Positions 30,103 through 41,703 of a DNA stretch of 64,000 nt are shown piece by piece. The notes under the pieces are model-generated. The model worked only from the letters and a program-made list of their open reading frames with translations, did not search any database and was not told where the DNA came from. The DNA is from Deltaproteobacteria bacterium (lineage in GTDB: Bacteria > Myxococcota > Myxococcia > Myxococcales > SZAS-1), in NCBI GenBank assembly GCA_018266075.1, contig JAFEBB010000019.1:1-64000 (forward strand). Reading direction: 5' to 3'. The first letter of the stretch is position 1; each line of letters starts with the position of its first letter. A program made the position numbers and the translations under genes.

Positions 30103-30384
30103 ATGACCGACGTCATCGACCTCTCGCTGCTCCAGGAGTCCCGAAAGCTCCTGCGCTCCATGCTCGACCGCCGCGGACTCACCTGGTTCCTCGACAAGGA
30201 GGGCCAGCGTCCGCTGTTCTCCATCGAGGCCTCCAAGCTCGAGACCGTGTTGAAGAGCAGCGCTGCCAAGATCGAACGCAAGGGCCGCTCGGTGCACCCG
30301 CGCGCCATGGAGCACTGCCGCAACGAGCTGCGCCGCGAGCTCATCCGCCGCGTGACGGAAGCGATGATGCGTGTCGGCTACTGA
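30103..30384 (+). CDS. Small basic helical protein, uncharacterised
   Basis: 93 residues, probably all helical (DVIDLSLLQESRKLLRSML ... RRELIRRVTEAMMRVGY). GGAAAAGGA lies upstream of the ATG at 30103, which supports this start over an earlier in-frame ATG inside bioD. A TAGATT hexamer next to the bioD stop could be its own -10. No family recognised. Confidence 0.55.
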   Translation: MTDVIDLSLLQESRKLLRSMLDRRGLTWFLDKEGQRPLFSIEASKLETVLKSSAAKIERKGRSVHPRAMEHCRNELRRELIRRVTEAMMRVGY

Positions 30385-30468
30385 GACGGCGTCAGAGTCC
30401 GAGAACCCCGCCGGTTGTCACAGCCGCCCAAGGCGGCGTGCCTGGAAGTCGGGTTTTCGGACGGGGTT

Positions 30469-30894
30469 CTATGGAGTCCAGATGCGCTGGGTGATGATCT
30501 CCATGCGCTGAAGCCGCCGCCGGAGCAGCTGATCCGGCGGGCCCTGGTTGCTCCAGCGCGGCACCACGAAGTGCAGCTCCGCGCCGTAGAGCTTCGCGGC
30601 GCTCGAGAGCAGCGTCCAGCGATGCTCGAGCTCGGGCATCTCCAGCTCGCTCGGCGGCACCACCTCGAGGATCAGCGCCGTGCGCGCGTGGTTCGCCTGC
30701 CGACAGGTGAGATCCGGCCGGTGATCCTCCAACGTTCCGGAGAGGATCTGCGGCGGGGTGAAGCCCGGCAAGCGGGCGCGCAGGTCGCTGCAGCCGATGG
30801 TGCGGAAGAACTCCGCCATGAGCCAGAGCAGCTTGCGCCGCTGTTCGTCGGCGACGACGGTCTCGCAACCAGGGCTGACGGTCTCAGTTTCCAC
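30469..30894 (-). CDS. Uncharacterised protein, possible PD-(D/E)XK-like fold
   Basis: About 141 residues from GTG 30894; ATG alternatives lie further inside. The order PDLTCRQANHARTALILEV followed by helices and GAELHFVVPRW recalls the core of restriction-endonuclease-like folds (Asp, then Glu on the next strand), but the expected Lys is replaced by Val. Any nuclease activity would therefore be lost. The frame remains open upstream by chance. It is divergent from the superoxide dismutase gene, with a 216-base spacer (30895-31110) that holds no other clear signal. Confidence 0.45.
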   Translation of the reverse strand: METETVSPGCETVVADEQRRKLLWLMAEFFRTIGCSDLRARLPGFTPPQILSGTLEDHRPDLTCRQANHARTALILEVVPPSELEMPELEHRWTLLSSAAKLYGAELHFVVPRWSNQGPPDQLLRRRLQRMEIITQRIWTP

Positions 30895-31110
30895 GGTACC
30901 GAGAACGTGGGGTCGCCCCGCTGCAGGGGCAATGGCGGGTCGCTTGCTCCACCGTCCGCTCCGCCTGCCCAACCGAGGCGACCAGCGGCGCACGAACGGC
31001 CGCCCTTTCGCTTGACCTCCAGGTGAGCGGGCAGTACTCAAATCGCCATCCTGCGCACCGGGCAAGCTGCCCCTGCGCGAATTCCAACGCCAACCGAGAC
31101 GGGGCCACAC

Positions 31111-31710
31111 ATGTCCGAGAAGAAGTACGAGGCGAAGACCTATCCCCACCTGAAGGGCCTCAAGGGCATCAGCGACGCGCTGCTGGAGACCCACTTCGCG
31201 CTCTACGCGGGCTACGTGAAGAACACGAACCTGCTCACCGACGAGCTCCAGAAGCTGCTCAAGGAGGGCAAGGCCGCGGGCGCGAACCCGGCGTACGCCG
31301 AGATGACCCGGCGCCTGGGCTTCGAGTACAACGGCATGGTCCTGCACGAGTACTACTTCGGCAACCTGAAGCCCTCGGGCGGCGACCTCGATCGCTCCAG
31401 CAAGCTGGCCAAGGAGATGGAGAAGTCGTTCGGCTCCGTCGACACCTGGCTCACCGACTTCCGCGCGGTGGCCACCATGCGCGGTGTGGGCTGGGCGATC
31501 ATGTTCCAGGACCCGACCACCAAGCTGCTCAGCAACCACTGGGTCACGCTGCACAACGACGGCAACCCGGCGGGCTACACGCCCATCCTGGTGATGGACG
31601 CCTGGGAGCACGCGTTCGTGCCGGACTACAAGCCCACCGAGCGCGCCAAGTACGTGGACTCGTTCTTCCAGAACATCGACTGGAAGGCCGCCGAGTCGCG
31701 CCTCCGCTAG
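31111..31710 (+). CDS. Fe/Mn superoxide dismutase
   Basis: 199 residues. The four metal ligands are visible: His28 (LETHFALY), His79 (MVLHEYYFG), Asp163 and His167 in VMDAWEHAFVPDY. It removes superoxide in the cytosol (no signal peptide). The C-terminal DAWEHAFVPDY differs from the common DVWEHAYYLDY, marking a divergent subfamily whose metal cannot be deduced here. A hairpin terminator follows. Confidence 0.9.
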   Translation: MSEKKYEAKTYPHLKGLKGISDALLETHFALYAGYVKNTNLLTDELQKLLKEGKAAGANPAYAEMTRRLGFEYNGMVLHEYYFGNLKPSGGDLDRSSKLAKEMEKSFGSVDTWLTDFRAVATMRGVGWAIMFQDPTTKLLSNHWVTLHNDGNPAGYTPILVMDAWEHAFVPDYKPTERAKYVDSFFQNIDWKAAESRLR

Positions 31711-31729
31711 TTCAGCTTGCGAAGAATCG

Positions 31730-31767
31730 AACGGGGACTGCGCGCGAGCGCGGTCCCCGTTTCATTT
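31730..31767 (+). terminator. Rho-independent-type terminator between sod and lolA
   Basis: AACGGGGAC (31730-31738) pairs perfectly with GTCCCCGTT (31753-31761). The loop itself contains a GCGCG/CGCGC pairing, and TCATTT follows. It lies between converging genes and would act mainly for the dismutase. Confidence 0.65.
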
Positions 31768-31770
31768 CCG

Positions 31771-31798
31771 CCAGCCACGAGCCACCAGCCACCAGCCA
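31771..31798. repeat. Heptamer tandem array (CCAGCCA x4)
   Basis: Four consecutive 7-base units: CCAGCCA, CGAGCCA, CCAGCCA, CCAGCCA. It is intergenic, between the terminator and the 3' end of lolA. Related arrays occur at 40442, 49793 and 53588. Confidence 0.8.
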
Positions 31799-31804
31799 CA
31801 GCTT

Positions 31805-32635
31805 CTACTGGGCCGGCGTCTTGGTCATGTCGATGACCTGGGTGCCCTCGGGGACCTTCGGCACGAAGCGCTCGTTCGGCACGTTCTGGTCCAGCTTCAC
31901 GTTGCTGAAGGTCATGTGGTTGGTGGATCCATCCGGATCCACCACGGTGGTGCCGATCACCTGGAACGTCTTGGGATCGACCTCCATGAAGATCCGGTCG
32001 AAGCGCGGGTCCGACTTCTTGGGCACGAGCTGCAGCACCACGCCGGGCTTGTCGGCCAGGCGCGTGATGTAGAACTCGTTCGCGAGCTGGCCCTGGCCCC
32101 AGAGGAAGGTCACGCTCGCCGACAGCTTCTGCATGTTGAGCGGCGCCTTGGTGAGCTGCTGCGCCTCGGGCTGGTACATGTACACGAGCCCGCCGGTGAC
32201 CACGATGCTCTTGGGATCCGGCTTGTCGTAGTCCCAGCGCATGGCCGGCGCGAGCAGCTCGCCGTTGCCGTTGGGACGCGGCTTGCGGAACACGACGGTG
32301 CCCGAGCTCTGCTGCGTCCGGTTGAACGTGGCGTAGTGGTAGCTCTGGTCGAAGTGGGCCTCGAAGTCCTGGTTCTTCTCGTAGAAGGCCTGCATCGCAT
32401 CCACGATCTTTCTTACTTCCGGATCCATGGCCACGCCCGCCGAAGCCTCGGCCTTCACCTCGGGCTTGGCCGTCGCCACGGGCTTGGCCGTCGCCGCGGA
32501 CTTCGTCGCCGCCGCGGGCTTGAGCTTCGGCGCGGGCTTGGCGCCGGTGAAGAGCACGAGCGAAACGAGCGCCATCGACACCACGGTCCACCTCGCGAAC
32601 AGCTTCCCCTTCGACTGCCCGACCTGCGCGTGCAT
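31805..32635 (-). CDS. lolA: Outer-membrane lipoprotein carrier protein LolA
   Basis: 276 residues. A long N-terminus with one hydrophobic segment (about 15-32, signal or anchor) and an Ala/Lys/Pro linker to about residue 65 precede the LolA domain. That domain has FYEKNQDFEAHFDQSYHY, PAMRWDYDKPDP and YMYQPEAQQL, and ends IDMTKTPAQ. LolA ferries lipoproteins through the periplasm, fitting this lipoprotein-rich genome. Its ATG directly follows the trmH stop (TGAATG) with GGAGG upstream. Confidence 0.9.
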   Translation of the reverse strand: MHAQVGQSKGKLFARWTVVSMALVSLVLFTGAKPAPKLKPAAATKSAATAKPVATAKPEVKAEASAGVAMDPEVRKIVDAMQAFYEKNQDFEAHFDQSYHYATFNRTQQSSGTVVFRKPRPNGNGELLAPAMRWDYDKPDPKSIVVTGGLVYMYQPEAQQLTKAPLNMQKLSASVTFLWGQGQLANEFYITRLADKPGVVLQLVPKKSDPRFDRIFMEVDPKTFQVIGTTVVDPDGSTNHMTFSNVKLDQNVPNERFVPKVPEGTQVIDMTKTPAQ

Positions 32636-34284
<1,649 letters not shown>

Positions 34285-34386
34285 TCACGCGGGCAGGCGT
34301 CTCGCCTGGCCGCTGGATGCACGAAGGCCGCAGCAGGGCGGGAAGCGCTCCACCGCGGCCTCGTTCTGGTTTGCAGCGGGCGGTCG

Positions 34387-34647
34387 TTACGCCTTGGCGG
34401 CGACGACCGAGACCTTCTTGCGGTCCTTGCCCAGCCGCTCGTACTTCACCACGCCGTCCTGCACGGCGAAGATGGTGAAGTCGCGGCCCATCTGCACGCC
34501 GGTGCCGGGGTGGATCTTGGTGCCCACCTGGCGAACCAGGATGTTGCCGGAGACCACTTCCTCACCGCCGTAGACCTTTACCCCGCGCCGCTGCCCAGCC
34601 GAGTCGCGGCCGTTTCGCGAAGAGCCCTGACCTTTTTTGTGAGCCAT
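34387..34647 (-). CDS. rpmA: 50S ribosomal protein L27
   Basis: 86 residues: [20 protein letters not shown] at the start, then [19 protein letters not shown]. This is the bacterial L27 that reaches the peptidyl-transferase centre. There is no N-terminal extension, so no processing is needed. GAGG lies 6 bases upstream. Confidence 0.98.
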   Translation of the reverse strand: MAHKKGQGSSRNGRDSAGQRRGVKVYGGEEVVSGNILVRQVGTKIHPGTGVQMGRDFTIFAVQDGVVKYERLGKDRKKVSVVAAKA

Positions 34648-34692
34648 GAGAGACCTCGAATTCGATATATCGAAAAGTGTGCGGCTTCGGGC

Positions 34693-35001
34693 TTAGCCCT
34701 TGATGCCGGTGATCTTCAGCTCGGTGAACGGCTGCCGGTGACCCTGGCGGCGCGTGAAGCCGAAGTAGTTCTTGATGAAGTGCAGGACCTTGCGGTGCTT
34801 GCCCTGGGTGACGATGGTGGCCTCGACCACGGCGCCCGCGACGGTGGGCTTGCCCACCTTCGCCGCGTCGGTACCGCCGACCATGAGCACCTCGTTGAAG
34901 GTGACCTTGCCGCCCTTGTCGCCGGCGAGCTTCTCGACGCGGAGGGTGTCGCCCTCCTGAACCCGGTACTGCTTTCCGCCGGTCTTGATGACTGCGTACA
35001 T
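34693..35001 (-). CDS. rplU: 50S ribosomal protein L21
   Basis: 102 residues: [31 protein letters not shown], and the C-terminal [20 protein letters not shown], typical L21. GAGGAG lies upstream. The leader just upstream folds as a small CGCCG/CGGCG hairpin (35022-35036 region). First gene of the ribosomal/GTPase operon. Confidence 0.98.
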   Translation of the reverse strand: MYAVIKTGGKQYRVQEGDTLRVEKLAGDKGGKVTFNEVLMVGGTDAAKVGKPTVAGAVVEATIVTQGKHRKVLHFIKNYFGFTRRQGHRQPFTELKITGIKG

Positions 35002-35080
35002 GCGTGACTCCTCAGAGACGCCGCTTGGGCGGCGGGGGTGAACCCGCGCTTCTTGAGCCCTGTGCGAGCGAAGGGGCGTG

Positions 35081-35109
35081 GATTTACTGGGGAGGGCGGC
35101 TCAAGTCAA
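35081..35109 (-). promoter_or_regulatory. Predicted rplU operon promoter
   Basis: On the minus strand TTGACT (35109-35104) and TAAATC (35086-35081) are 17 bases apart. The -35 matches at 5/6 and the -10 at 3/6 positions. The leader would be about 70 bases. Confidence 0.45.
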
Positions 35110-35145
35110 GTTGGTGGGCGGGCTGATCGGGCAGCGGGCGGCCGA

Positions 35146-37359
35146 TCAGGGGCCGGCGTCGGCCAAGCAGAACGCTTTCACCTCGACCAGGCCGCCGCCT
35201 CCGGACGAGAAGAACAGTCGCGACCGGCCAGAACCGTCGACATCTGCGGGAACACCATTGGCCGCACCGACAGGGCTCACCGGGATGGGCCACCACGTCG
35301 AGGCCCACGGACCCGGCTTTGGCCCGCCCTGAATGATGCCAAGCCCAAGCGAGTTGTCCGGGCCGTACACGAGAAGCGTGAGCTCAGCGGCCCCGTCGCC
35401 GTTCAGATCCGCCGCCACCATGCCGAATCCGGACGGCACCAATGCGTTGGAGGTGGAGAACGTGCCGTCGCCCAGCCCAAAGAGCACCTCGGGCGTATGG
35501 AAGTCGACGGCGACGATATCGGCGAGGCCATCTCCGTCGAAGTCGCCCGTCGTCGGCACCGCATCTTGCCCAAGGCTCACGAATCCCGCGTCGACGAGCC
35601 CTGCGGGCGTGCCGAGCAGGACACCTCCGGCCGACGTCACGAGATCTGAAAAACCATCCCCGTTGAAGTCTCCGACAGCCATGTTGCCGAATCCGCTGGG
35701 TGAGGCGATGGTCGTGGCGTCGAAGCCGCCGTCGGGCGCGAGCGACAGCACGCGAAGCCCCAGCCCGGTTCCGGAGACGGGGTTGTTGACGTCCGCGAGC
35801 CGATCAGAGCCACCCGGCACGTGGAGCACGCCGATGCGGTGGGATTGAAGGGGAATATCCGTGACAGTGATGGGCCCCGTGAACTCACCTGTGCCGTCGC
35901 CCAGGACGTAGGCGAAAAACGTTTTCGAGCTGAGCGTGGTCCAGGTGAACAAGAGGTCCAGGTGGCCATCGCCGTTGAGGTCGGCGAAGAACGGGGCTGA
36001 GCCGCGAACAGCGAGGGATTCGATCTGCACGCCGCCATCGCTGGCCCAGCTGAACTTGCCGAAGCCGGCGTCCGTCATCGTGACGATCAGGTCATCCCTT
36101 CCGTCTTCGTCAACGTCGCCTGCCGCAAGGTCGGTCCACCGCCACACGTCGCTCCCGAGCACCTCCGGAGCCTGCAGGTGACCGAGGCCGTCGTTTCGGA
36201 GAATCCAAAGCTTGTTGCCAACGACGATGCCGAGGTCGGGAGCGCCGTCGCCATCCAGATCGGCGACATGGAGCAGCGTGCCCTTCTCCCAACGGTACTG
36301 CGTCTCAACTTGCAGACCTCCGTCCGGCGAGAGCGACAACACTTGGATGTCGCCGGATTGCATTTGAGTGACGAGCTCATGGTGACCATCGCCGACGAGG
36401 TCGATCGGGGCAGCGCGATCCCCCGTGTAAAAAGTGCCCTGGACCACCAGCACCGCCCCGAATCCGCCATCTCCATATCCAAGCGCCACCCCACCCGAAG
36501 GCCCGACCTCATCGGCGCGACCGTCCCCATCAAGGTCCACGAAGTGTGACGCCCCAGCCATCCCTCCCATGGGCACATCGGGGCCGAGGCTCTCGCACGA
36601 GACGCGCATCCATGTGAGTCCGACTCCGCCGAGAATCAGGTCCGGTTGGCCGTCGCCATCGACGTCCGCAACGCTCAGACGATTCGCCGCAGGGGTGGGT
36701 GCCGAGGCCCTCAGCAGCCCTTGGGTCCCATCCCATTTGACGAGCTCGACGACGCCGTCACGGCGCAGCGCGACGAGGTCGTCGTGGCCGTCAAAAGGGA
36801 GCGCACCGAGCGCGGTGACGGGAGCCCCGGCTGCATAGCTCGCCGTCAGGAAGCCACCATCAGGCTGCATCATCGTCAGGTCGATGGAATTGGTTTCCGT
36901 CGATGTCGCGAGGTCGACCCGCCCATCGCCATTCCAGTCGCCGACGGTAAAGAGGGTCGGCACATCGCCCGAAACCTCCCTGGGCATGTCGAACGTCCCG
37001 TCGCCATGGCCTCTCGCGAACTGAATGCCATAGTCCTGAAAGACCATCAGGTCGGGCTTCCCATCTCCATCGAAGTCCGACGCGATCCACTCCAACGGCG
37101 CAATCGCCAGGCCCGTCGGAGGAAGCCCGAACTCCTGCATCGCCGGCGAGCACGTGGGCGCGCTTGGGCGCACGCGAGCACCTGCGTCGCGCGGCGGGCC
37201 CGCAGTGCAGAAACCACCGTCTAGCAATCCGGCATCAAGGCTTGAGCCGGCATCGAGACTTGAGCCGGCATCGAGGGCTGGGCCGCCCTGCGCCTTCGGC
37301 CGCAGGCACCCTGCCCCGAGCAACGCCACGCCCACTGCCATCAGCCGAATCGCCCGCAC
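35146..37359 (-). CDS. FG-GAP/VCBS-repeat lipoprotein
   Basis: 737 residues from GTG 37359 (GGGAG 7 bases upstream). The lipoprotein signal ends LLGAGC. A linker encoded by three 18-base repeats (37231-37284, SSLDAG units) follows. At least ten calcium-loop motifs are then spread across the protein (DFDGDGKPDL, DWNGDGRVDL, DVDGDGQPDL, DLNGDGHLDL, DFNGDGFSDL, DFDGDGLADI and others), as in integrin-alpha-like FG-GAP propellers. It is probably a Ca2+-dependent surface binding protein. Codon choice is visibly less GC-rich than in its neighbours. Confidence 0.82.
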   Translation of the reverse strand: MRAIRLMAVGVALLGAGCLRPKAQGGPALDAGSSLDAGSSLDAGLLDGGFCTAGPPRDAGARVRPSAPTCSPAMQEFGLPPTGLAIAPLEWIASDFDGDGKPDLMVFQDYGIQFARGHGDGTFDMPREVSGDVPTLFTVGDWNGDGRVDLATSTETNSIDLTMMQPDGGFLTASYAAGAPVTALGALPFDGHDDLVALRRDGVVELVKWDGTQGLLRASAPTPAANRLSVADVDGDGQPDLILGGVGLTWMRVSCESLGPDVPMGGMAGASHFVDLDGDGRADEVGPSGGVALGYGDGGFGAVLVVQGTFYTGDRAAPIDLVGDGHHELVTQMQSGDIQVLSLSPDGGLQVETQYRWEKGTLLHVADLDGDGAPDLGIVVGNKLWILRNDGLGHLQAPEVLGSDVWRWTDLAAGDVDEDGRDDLIVTMTDAGFGKFSWASDGGVQIESLAVRGSAPFFADLNGDGHLDLLFTWTTLSSKTFFAYVLGDGTGEFTGPITVTDIPLQSHRIGVLHVPGGSDRLADVNNPVSGTGLGLRVLSLAPDGGFDATTIASPSGFGNMAVGDFNGDGFSDLVTSAGGVLLGTPAGLVDAGFVSLGQDAVPTTGDFDGDGLADIVAVDFHTPEVLFGLGDGTFSTSNALVPSGFGMVAADLNGDGAAELTLLVYGPDNSLGLGIIQGGPKPGPWASTWWPIPVSPVGAANGVPADVDGSGRSRLFFSSGGGGLVEVKAFCLADAGP

Positions 37360-37393
37360 GCCACGTCTCCCGGTTTTCCGAGAGTAGCAGGAT

Positions 37394-38050
37394 CTATCCC
37401 GTCGGCACCGGCAGCACGGGCGTCTCCACACACGCTCGACAATCCGGCGTGCACACCCACTGGTGCTCGCGACACACGCACGTCGACGGCTTGCACCCAC
37501 CCGGCACGCCGCAATCCGCAGGCGATGGCCCGGGACACCCGTCCGTCGGCAGTCCCACGCGCGAAGTCTCCGGGGTCGAACCGGCATCGATCGGCGGCTT
37601 GGGCTTGGTGATGATAGGCGCTGGCCGCGTCCAATCATCACGAACGCGCGTCACACAGGCGCCGGCCACGCACGCGACTGCAATATCCCGAGGCGGATAC
37701 GACGCGCTGTCCCTCGTCGACTGGCCGTCCTCGGCCCGCATCGGCCGCGCCATGCACTTGCAGACCGCCCTCGCGCCACAGAGGCCGCCCTCGGCGTCCA
37801 ACCGCGCGCGCTCCGAACGATTGATTCCAATCGCGATCGACGAGCCGCAGCAATCGAGCAGCTGACCGCCGATGCCGCAGTCGTCGTCGCTGCGGCAGCC
37901 CTTGTCGTAGGTGGCCACGCGGCCGCCGTCGACGTCCACGCCGTAAGGACAGCTCACGCTCCCGCTCCGTCCGCTGGAGCTCGTGCGCTCACCGCACGCG
38001 TTCGCGCAGCCCGTCAGCGCCAGCAATCCGACGAGTCCCGCGCGCCACAT
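37394..38050 (-). CDS. Cys-rich lipoprotein
   Basis: 218 residues. MWRAGLVGLLALTGC is a lipoprotein signal. Over 20 cysteines follow, in clusters such as CRSDDDCGIGGQLLDCC and CKPSTCVCREHQWVCTPDC. These suggest a disulphide-knotted surface domain, resembling other myxobacterial DxxC-type lipoproteins, of unknown role. It lies 34 bases before the FG-GAP lipoprotein gene, likely one transcript. Confidence 0.65.
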   Translation of the reverse strand: MWRAGLVGLLALTGCANACGERTSSSGRSGSVSCPYGVDVDGGRVATYDKGCRSDDDCGIGGQLLDCCGSSIAIGINRSERARLDAEGGLCGARAVCKCMARPMRAEDGQSTRDSASYPPRDIAVACVAGACVTRVRDDWTRPAPIITKPKPPIDAGSTPETSRVGLPTDGCPGPSPADCGVPGGCKPSTCVCREHQWVCTPDCRACVETPVLPVPTG

Positions 38051-38056
38051 GCGGTG

Positions 38057-38062
38057 ACTCTA
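38057..38062 (-). promoter_or_regulatory. -10-like TAGAGT, leaderless-type
   Basis: On the minus strand TAGAGT ends 6 bases before the ATG of the Cys-rich lipoprotein (38050). No Shine-Dalgarno is present. Confidence 0.42.
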
Positions 38063-38158
38063 TTCGTTCACCTCGCACGCGCCCACGATCGGCCCAAAAC
38101 ACTTCGGGGCCGCCGCCTCTCGGCAGCAGCCCCGCGCGCACAGCGGATCCGAAGGCGC

Positions 38159-39445
<1,287 letters not shown>

Positions 39446-39717
39446 GCAACGCCTCCGTGCATCTCGCTACCGCGCCACAGCCGCGCGGCCCAAACGGTCT
39501 CACCCAAGGCTACTACACCCGCGCGCGCCGGCCACCTTTGCACCGTCCGCGCCGTCGCCCTTCCATAACGGGGTGGGATCTGCCCCGCAGCAAGGCCATC
39601 CGCAAGAAAGATAAAGCAGTCGACCGGCCAAAAGAAGCGCGGCCTCGTCGGTTCCTACCTCGCTGCCGCGCCCGCTCTTGACGCGGACCGTCTCAACCGT
39701 TCTCCACCCGCCAGAAT

Positions 39718-40344
39718 TCAGGCCGGATTGTTCTGGGCGGCGGCCAGCTCCTCGAGGTCCTCGGCCAGGGCGGCGGCGCGCTCGGCGATGGTGTCGGGCA
39801 CCTTCTTGGCCGAGCGCAGCTCCTCCGCGAACCGCTTGGCCGTATTCGCCAGCCTGCGCAGCTGCACGGCGGGCTCGGGCGCCGCGGGCTCGGGCGCCGG
39901 GAAGCGCTGCGACAGCTCGCGCGCCACGGCGGCGGCCGGGCGCTCGTCCTTCCAGATCTCGTCGCGGATGGTCTGGTAGTCGCGCTCGTTGAGCTGGCCG
40001 CGCTCCTCGGCCTTGGCCAGCACCTCGACCACCTCGAAGGCGGGCCGCTCCTCCACGGGCTTGTTGAGGATCTCCCGCTCGTGCCGCTCCAGGAAGGCGT
40101 AGCTGTTGGTGAGCTTGAGCGCCGTCTGGCGCTTGATGTGGAGCTCCTTGAGGCAATAGGCCTCGAAGGTGGAGTAGCCCCACTGCTCGAAGCTCGCCTC
40201 TTTGCGCACGCGGACGAGGAGCGAGCCGAGCTCGGTCCAGCTGCTCTTGAAGCGCCGTGCGGCGGAGACCACCTCGTGCCGGAACGTGCCCGGCGGGATG
40301 TTCTTCGCCGACTCCATCAGCTCCTTCTCGACGCGGCTCGCCAC
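39718..40344 (-). CDS. Uncharacterised helical protein
   Basis: 208 residues, predicted mostly helical, soluble and charged. The first 90 residues (FRHEVVSAARRFKSSWTELG, FEQWGYSTFEAYCLKELHI) resemble in layout the small DNA-associated helical domains that precede coiled coils. An Ala/Pro hinge near 150 and a last helix follow. No domain was recognised with confidence. It precedes clpX on the same strand with 272 bases between. Confidence 0.6.
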   Translation of the reverse strand: MASRVEKELMESAKNIPPGTFRHEVVSAARRFKSSWTELGSLLVRVRKEASFEQWGYSTFEAYCLKELHIKRQTALKLTNSYAFLERHEREILNKPVEERPAFEVVEVLAKAEERGQLNERDYQTIRDEIWKDERPAAAVARELSQRFPAPEPAAPEPAVQLRRLANTAKRFAEELRSAKKVPDTIAERAAALAEDLEELAAAQNNPA

Positions 40345-40421
40345 GGCGCTTCCTCCGGATGTTCAGATCTGGATCTGGCGATCTAGCAGAGCCGCCTGAC
40401 ACGTCGAGCACGAAACGGATC

Positions 40422-40441
40422 CGGATCCGATTTCGGATCCG
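40422..40441 (-). terminator. GGATCC hairpin after the metallophosphoesterase
   Basis: CGGATCCG-ATTT-CGGATCCG: two self-complementary octamers pair into an 8-bp stem with a 4-base loop, 28 bases beyond the stop of the minus-strand gene at 40470. Read on the minus strand it is followed by GGATCCGTTTCG, so a terminator role is plausible. Confidence 0.5.
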
Positions 40442-40469
40442 CCAGGAACCAGGAACGAGGAACCAGGAG
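40442..40469. repeat. Heptamer tandem array (CCAGGAA x4)
   Basis: CCAGGAA, CCAGGAA, CGAGGAA, CCAGGAG in perfect 7-base register, immediately 3' of the metallophosphoesterase stop. It has the same single CGAG variant as the array at 31771. Confidence 0.8.
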
Positions 40470-41618
40470 CTACGAAGCCTTGAGCTCGAACACGCTCACT
40501 TCCGTCGGAGCGCCCAGCCGCAGCGGCAGGGTGTTCGCCGTCCCGCGCGAGACGTACAGCGCCGACAGCCCCTGCCGATAGAGCCCGGCCACGAACGGCG
40601 TGATGATCCGCGCGAGCGACAGCGAGGGATGCAGCTTCACCAAGCCCACCTGGCCGCCGTGGGTGTGGCCGGAGAGCGTCCACTCCACGTTCTTCGCGAC
40701 GGCCTGCGGCCACAGATTCGGATCGTGCGCGAGCAGCAAGGTGGGGATGCCCGCGGGCTTGTCCGCGAGCGCGGCGTCGAGATCGTCCGAGCTGGTCCAG
40801 GTGTCATCGACGCCTGCGAGCCACAGCGCGCCATCGCCGCGCCGGATCACCTCGCCGCGATTTCGCAGCACCTGGATGCCGTGGCGCTCGAGCACCTTCG
40901 CCACCCCGTCGCCGGAGACGAAGTGATCGTGGTTCCCAAGGCACGCCCACACGCCAAACGGCGCCTCCAGCTCGCCCAGGATCTCGCCCGCGAGCTCGGC
41001 CTCCGAGGGACTGGAGTTCACGATGTCGCCGGTGATGACGATGAGGTCGGGCCGGAGCTTGGTCACCTTGGCCGCGATCCGACGCAGCCGCCGCTCGCCC
41101 ACCAGGCCGCCCGCGTGCAGATCCGAGAGCTGCACCACGCGCAGACCTTCGAGCCCCGCGCCCAGCCCGCGCAGCGCCATCTCGATGCGCTCGACGCGCG
41201 TCCAGAGCTGGCCCGCGCTCGCGCCGTGGACCGCTAGCGCGAACGGCAGCGCGAGCCCCATCGCCTGCCACATCGGCGTCGGCTCCGGCATGCCCATGGC
41301 CAGGCGGCCAATCGAGAAGATGCCGCCGAAGAAGCCGTACGCCGCGCACGCGAGCACGAAGAGGTAGCTCGGCGCCAGGAAGCCCAGCACCCAGCCCGGC
41401 AGGCGGATGCCCTGAAGCATCGTGGGCACGTGCGCGAACGGCCCCAGCGCCAGCAGCAACGCCATCACGGGGAACACGTGCGTGAGCGCGTAGCCAACCG
41501 ATGGATTGCTCGCCAGCTCACCCAGGTGCACCGCGGTGCGGACGACGTCGATCTCGCAGAGCGTGAAGAGGATCAGCACTGCGAAGATGATGGTCGGGCG
41601 ACGCCGGCGTCTGGCCAT
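40470..41618 (-). CDS. Membrane metallophosphoesterase (YkuE/YaeI-like)
   Basis: 382 residues. Four or so membrane helices (to about residue 145) precede a calcineurin-like phosphoesterase. Metal ligands appear in LSDLHAG, VITGDIVNSS, CLGNHDH and LSGHTHGGQ. Family members act on phospholipid-type or UDP substrates at the cytoplasmic face; the substrate is not known here. TACCAT lies 7 bases before ATG 41618 and no Shine-Dalgarno is visible. Upstream in-frame codons are not conserved-looking. Confidence 0.86.
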   Translation of the reverse strand: MARRRRRPTIIFAVLILFTLCEIDVVRTAVHLGELASNPSVGYALTHVFPVMALLLALGPFAHVPTMLQGIRLPGWVLGFLAPSYLFVLACAAYGFFGGIFSIGRLAMGMPEPTPMWQAMGLALPFALAVHGASAGQLWTRVERIEMALRGLGAGLEGLRVVQLSDLHAGGLVGERRLRRIAAKVTKLRPDLIVITGDIVNSSPSEAELAGEILGELEAPFGVWACLGNHDHFVSGDGVAKVLERHGIQVLRNRGEVIRRGDGALWLAGVDDTWTSSDDLDAALADKPAGIPTLLLAHDPNLWPQAVAKNVEWTLSGHTHGGQVGLVKLHPSLSLARIITPFVAGLYRQGLSALYVSRGTANTLPLRLGAPTEVSVFELKAS

Positions 41619-41625
41619 GGTCGAG

Positions 41626-41631
41626 ATGGTA
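41626..41631 (-). promoter_or_regulatory. -10-like TACCAT, leaderless-type
   Basis: On the minus strand TACCAT ends 7 bases before the ATG at 41618, with no ribosome-binding site. Confidence 0.38.
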
Positions 41632-41690
41632 ACGCGCAGGGCCCTTCGTTCGCATGTCGACGTCGCCAGGTGCGATGCGCGGCCGCGTGC

Positions 41691-41696
41691 TATGGA
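41691..41696 (+). promoter_or_regulatory. -10-like TATGGA before the rlmI-like gene
   Basis: CTATGGATGCGCCGATG closely parallels CTATCGTGGGCCCGATG at cstA (hexamer, 7 bases, ATG), favouring ATG 41704 over 41692 as the start. Confidence 0.35.
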
Positions 41697-41703
41697 TGCG
41701 CCG

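Noticed and set aside
35124-35148. TGATCGG...CCGATCA hairpin as terminator of the FG-GAP gene
   Set aside because: The stem uses the stop codon itself, the loop is long and no T-run follows, so it was not listed as a feature.
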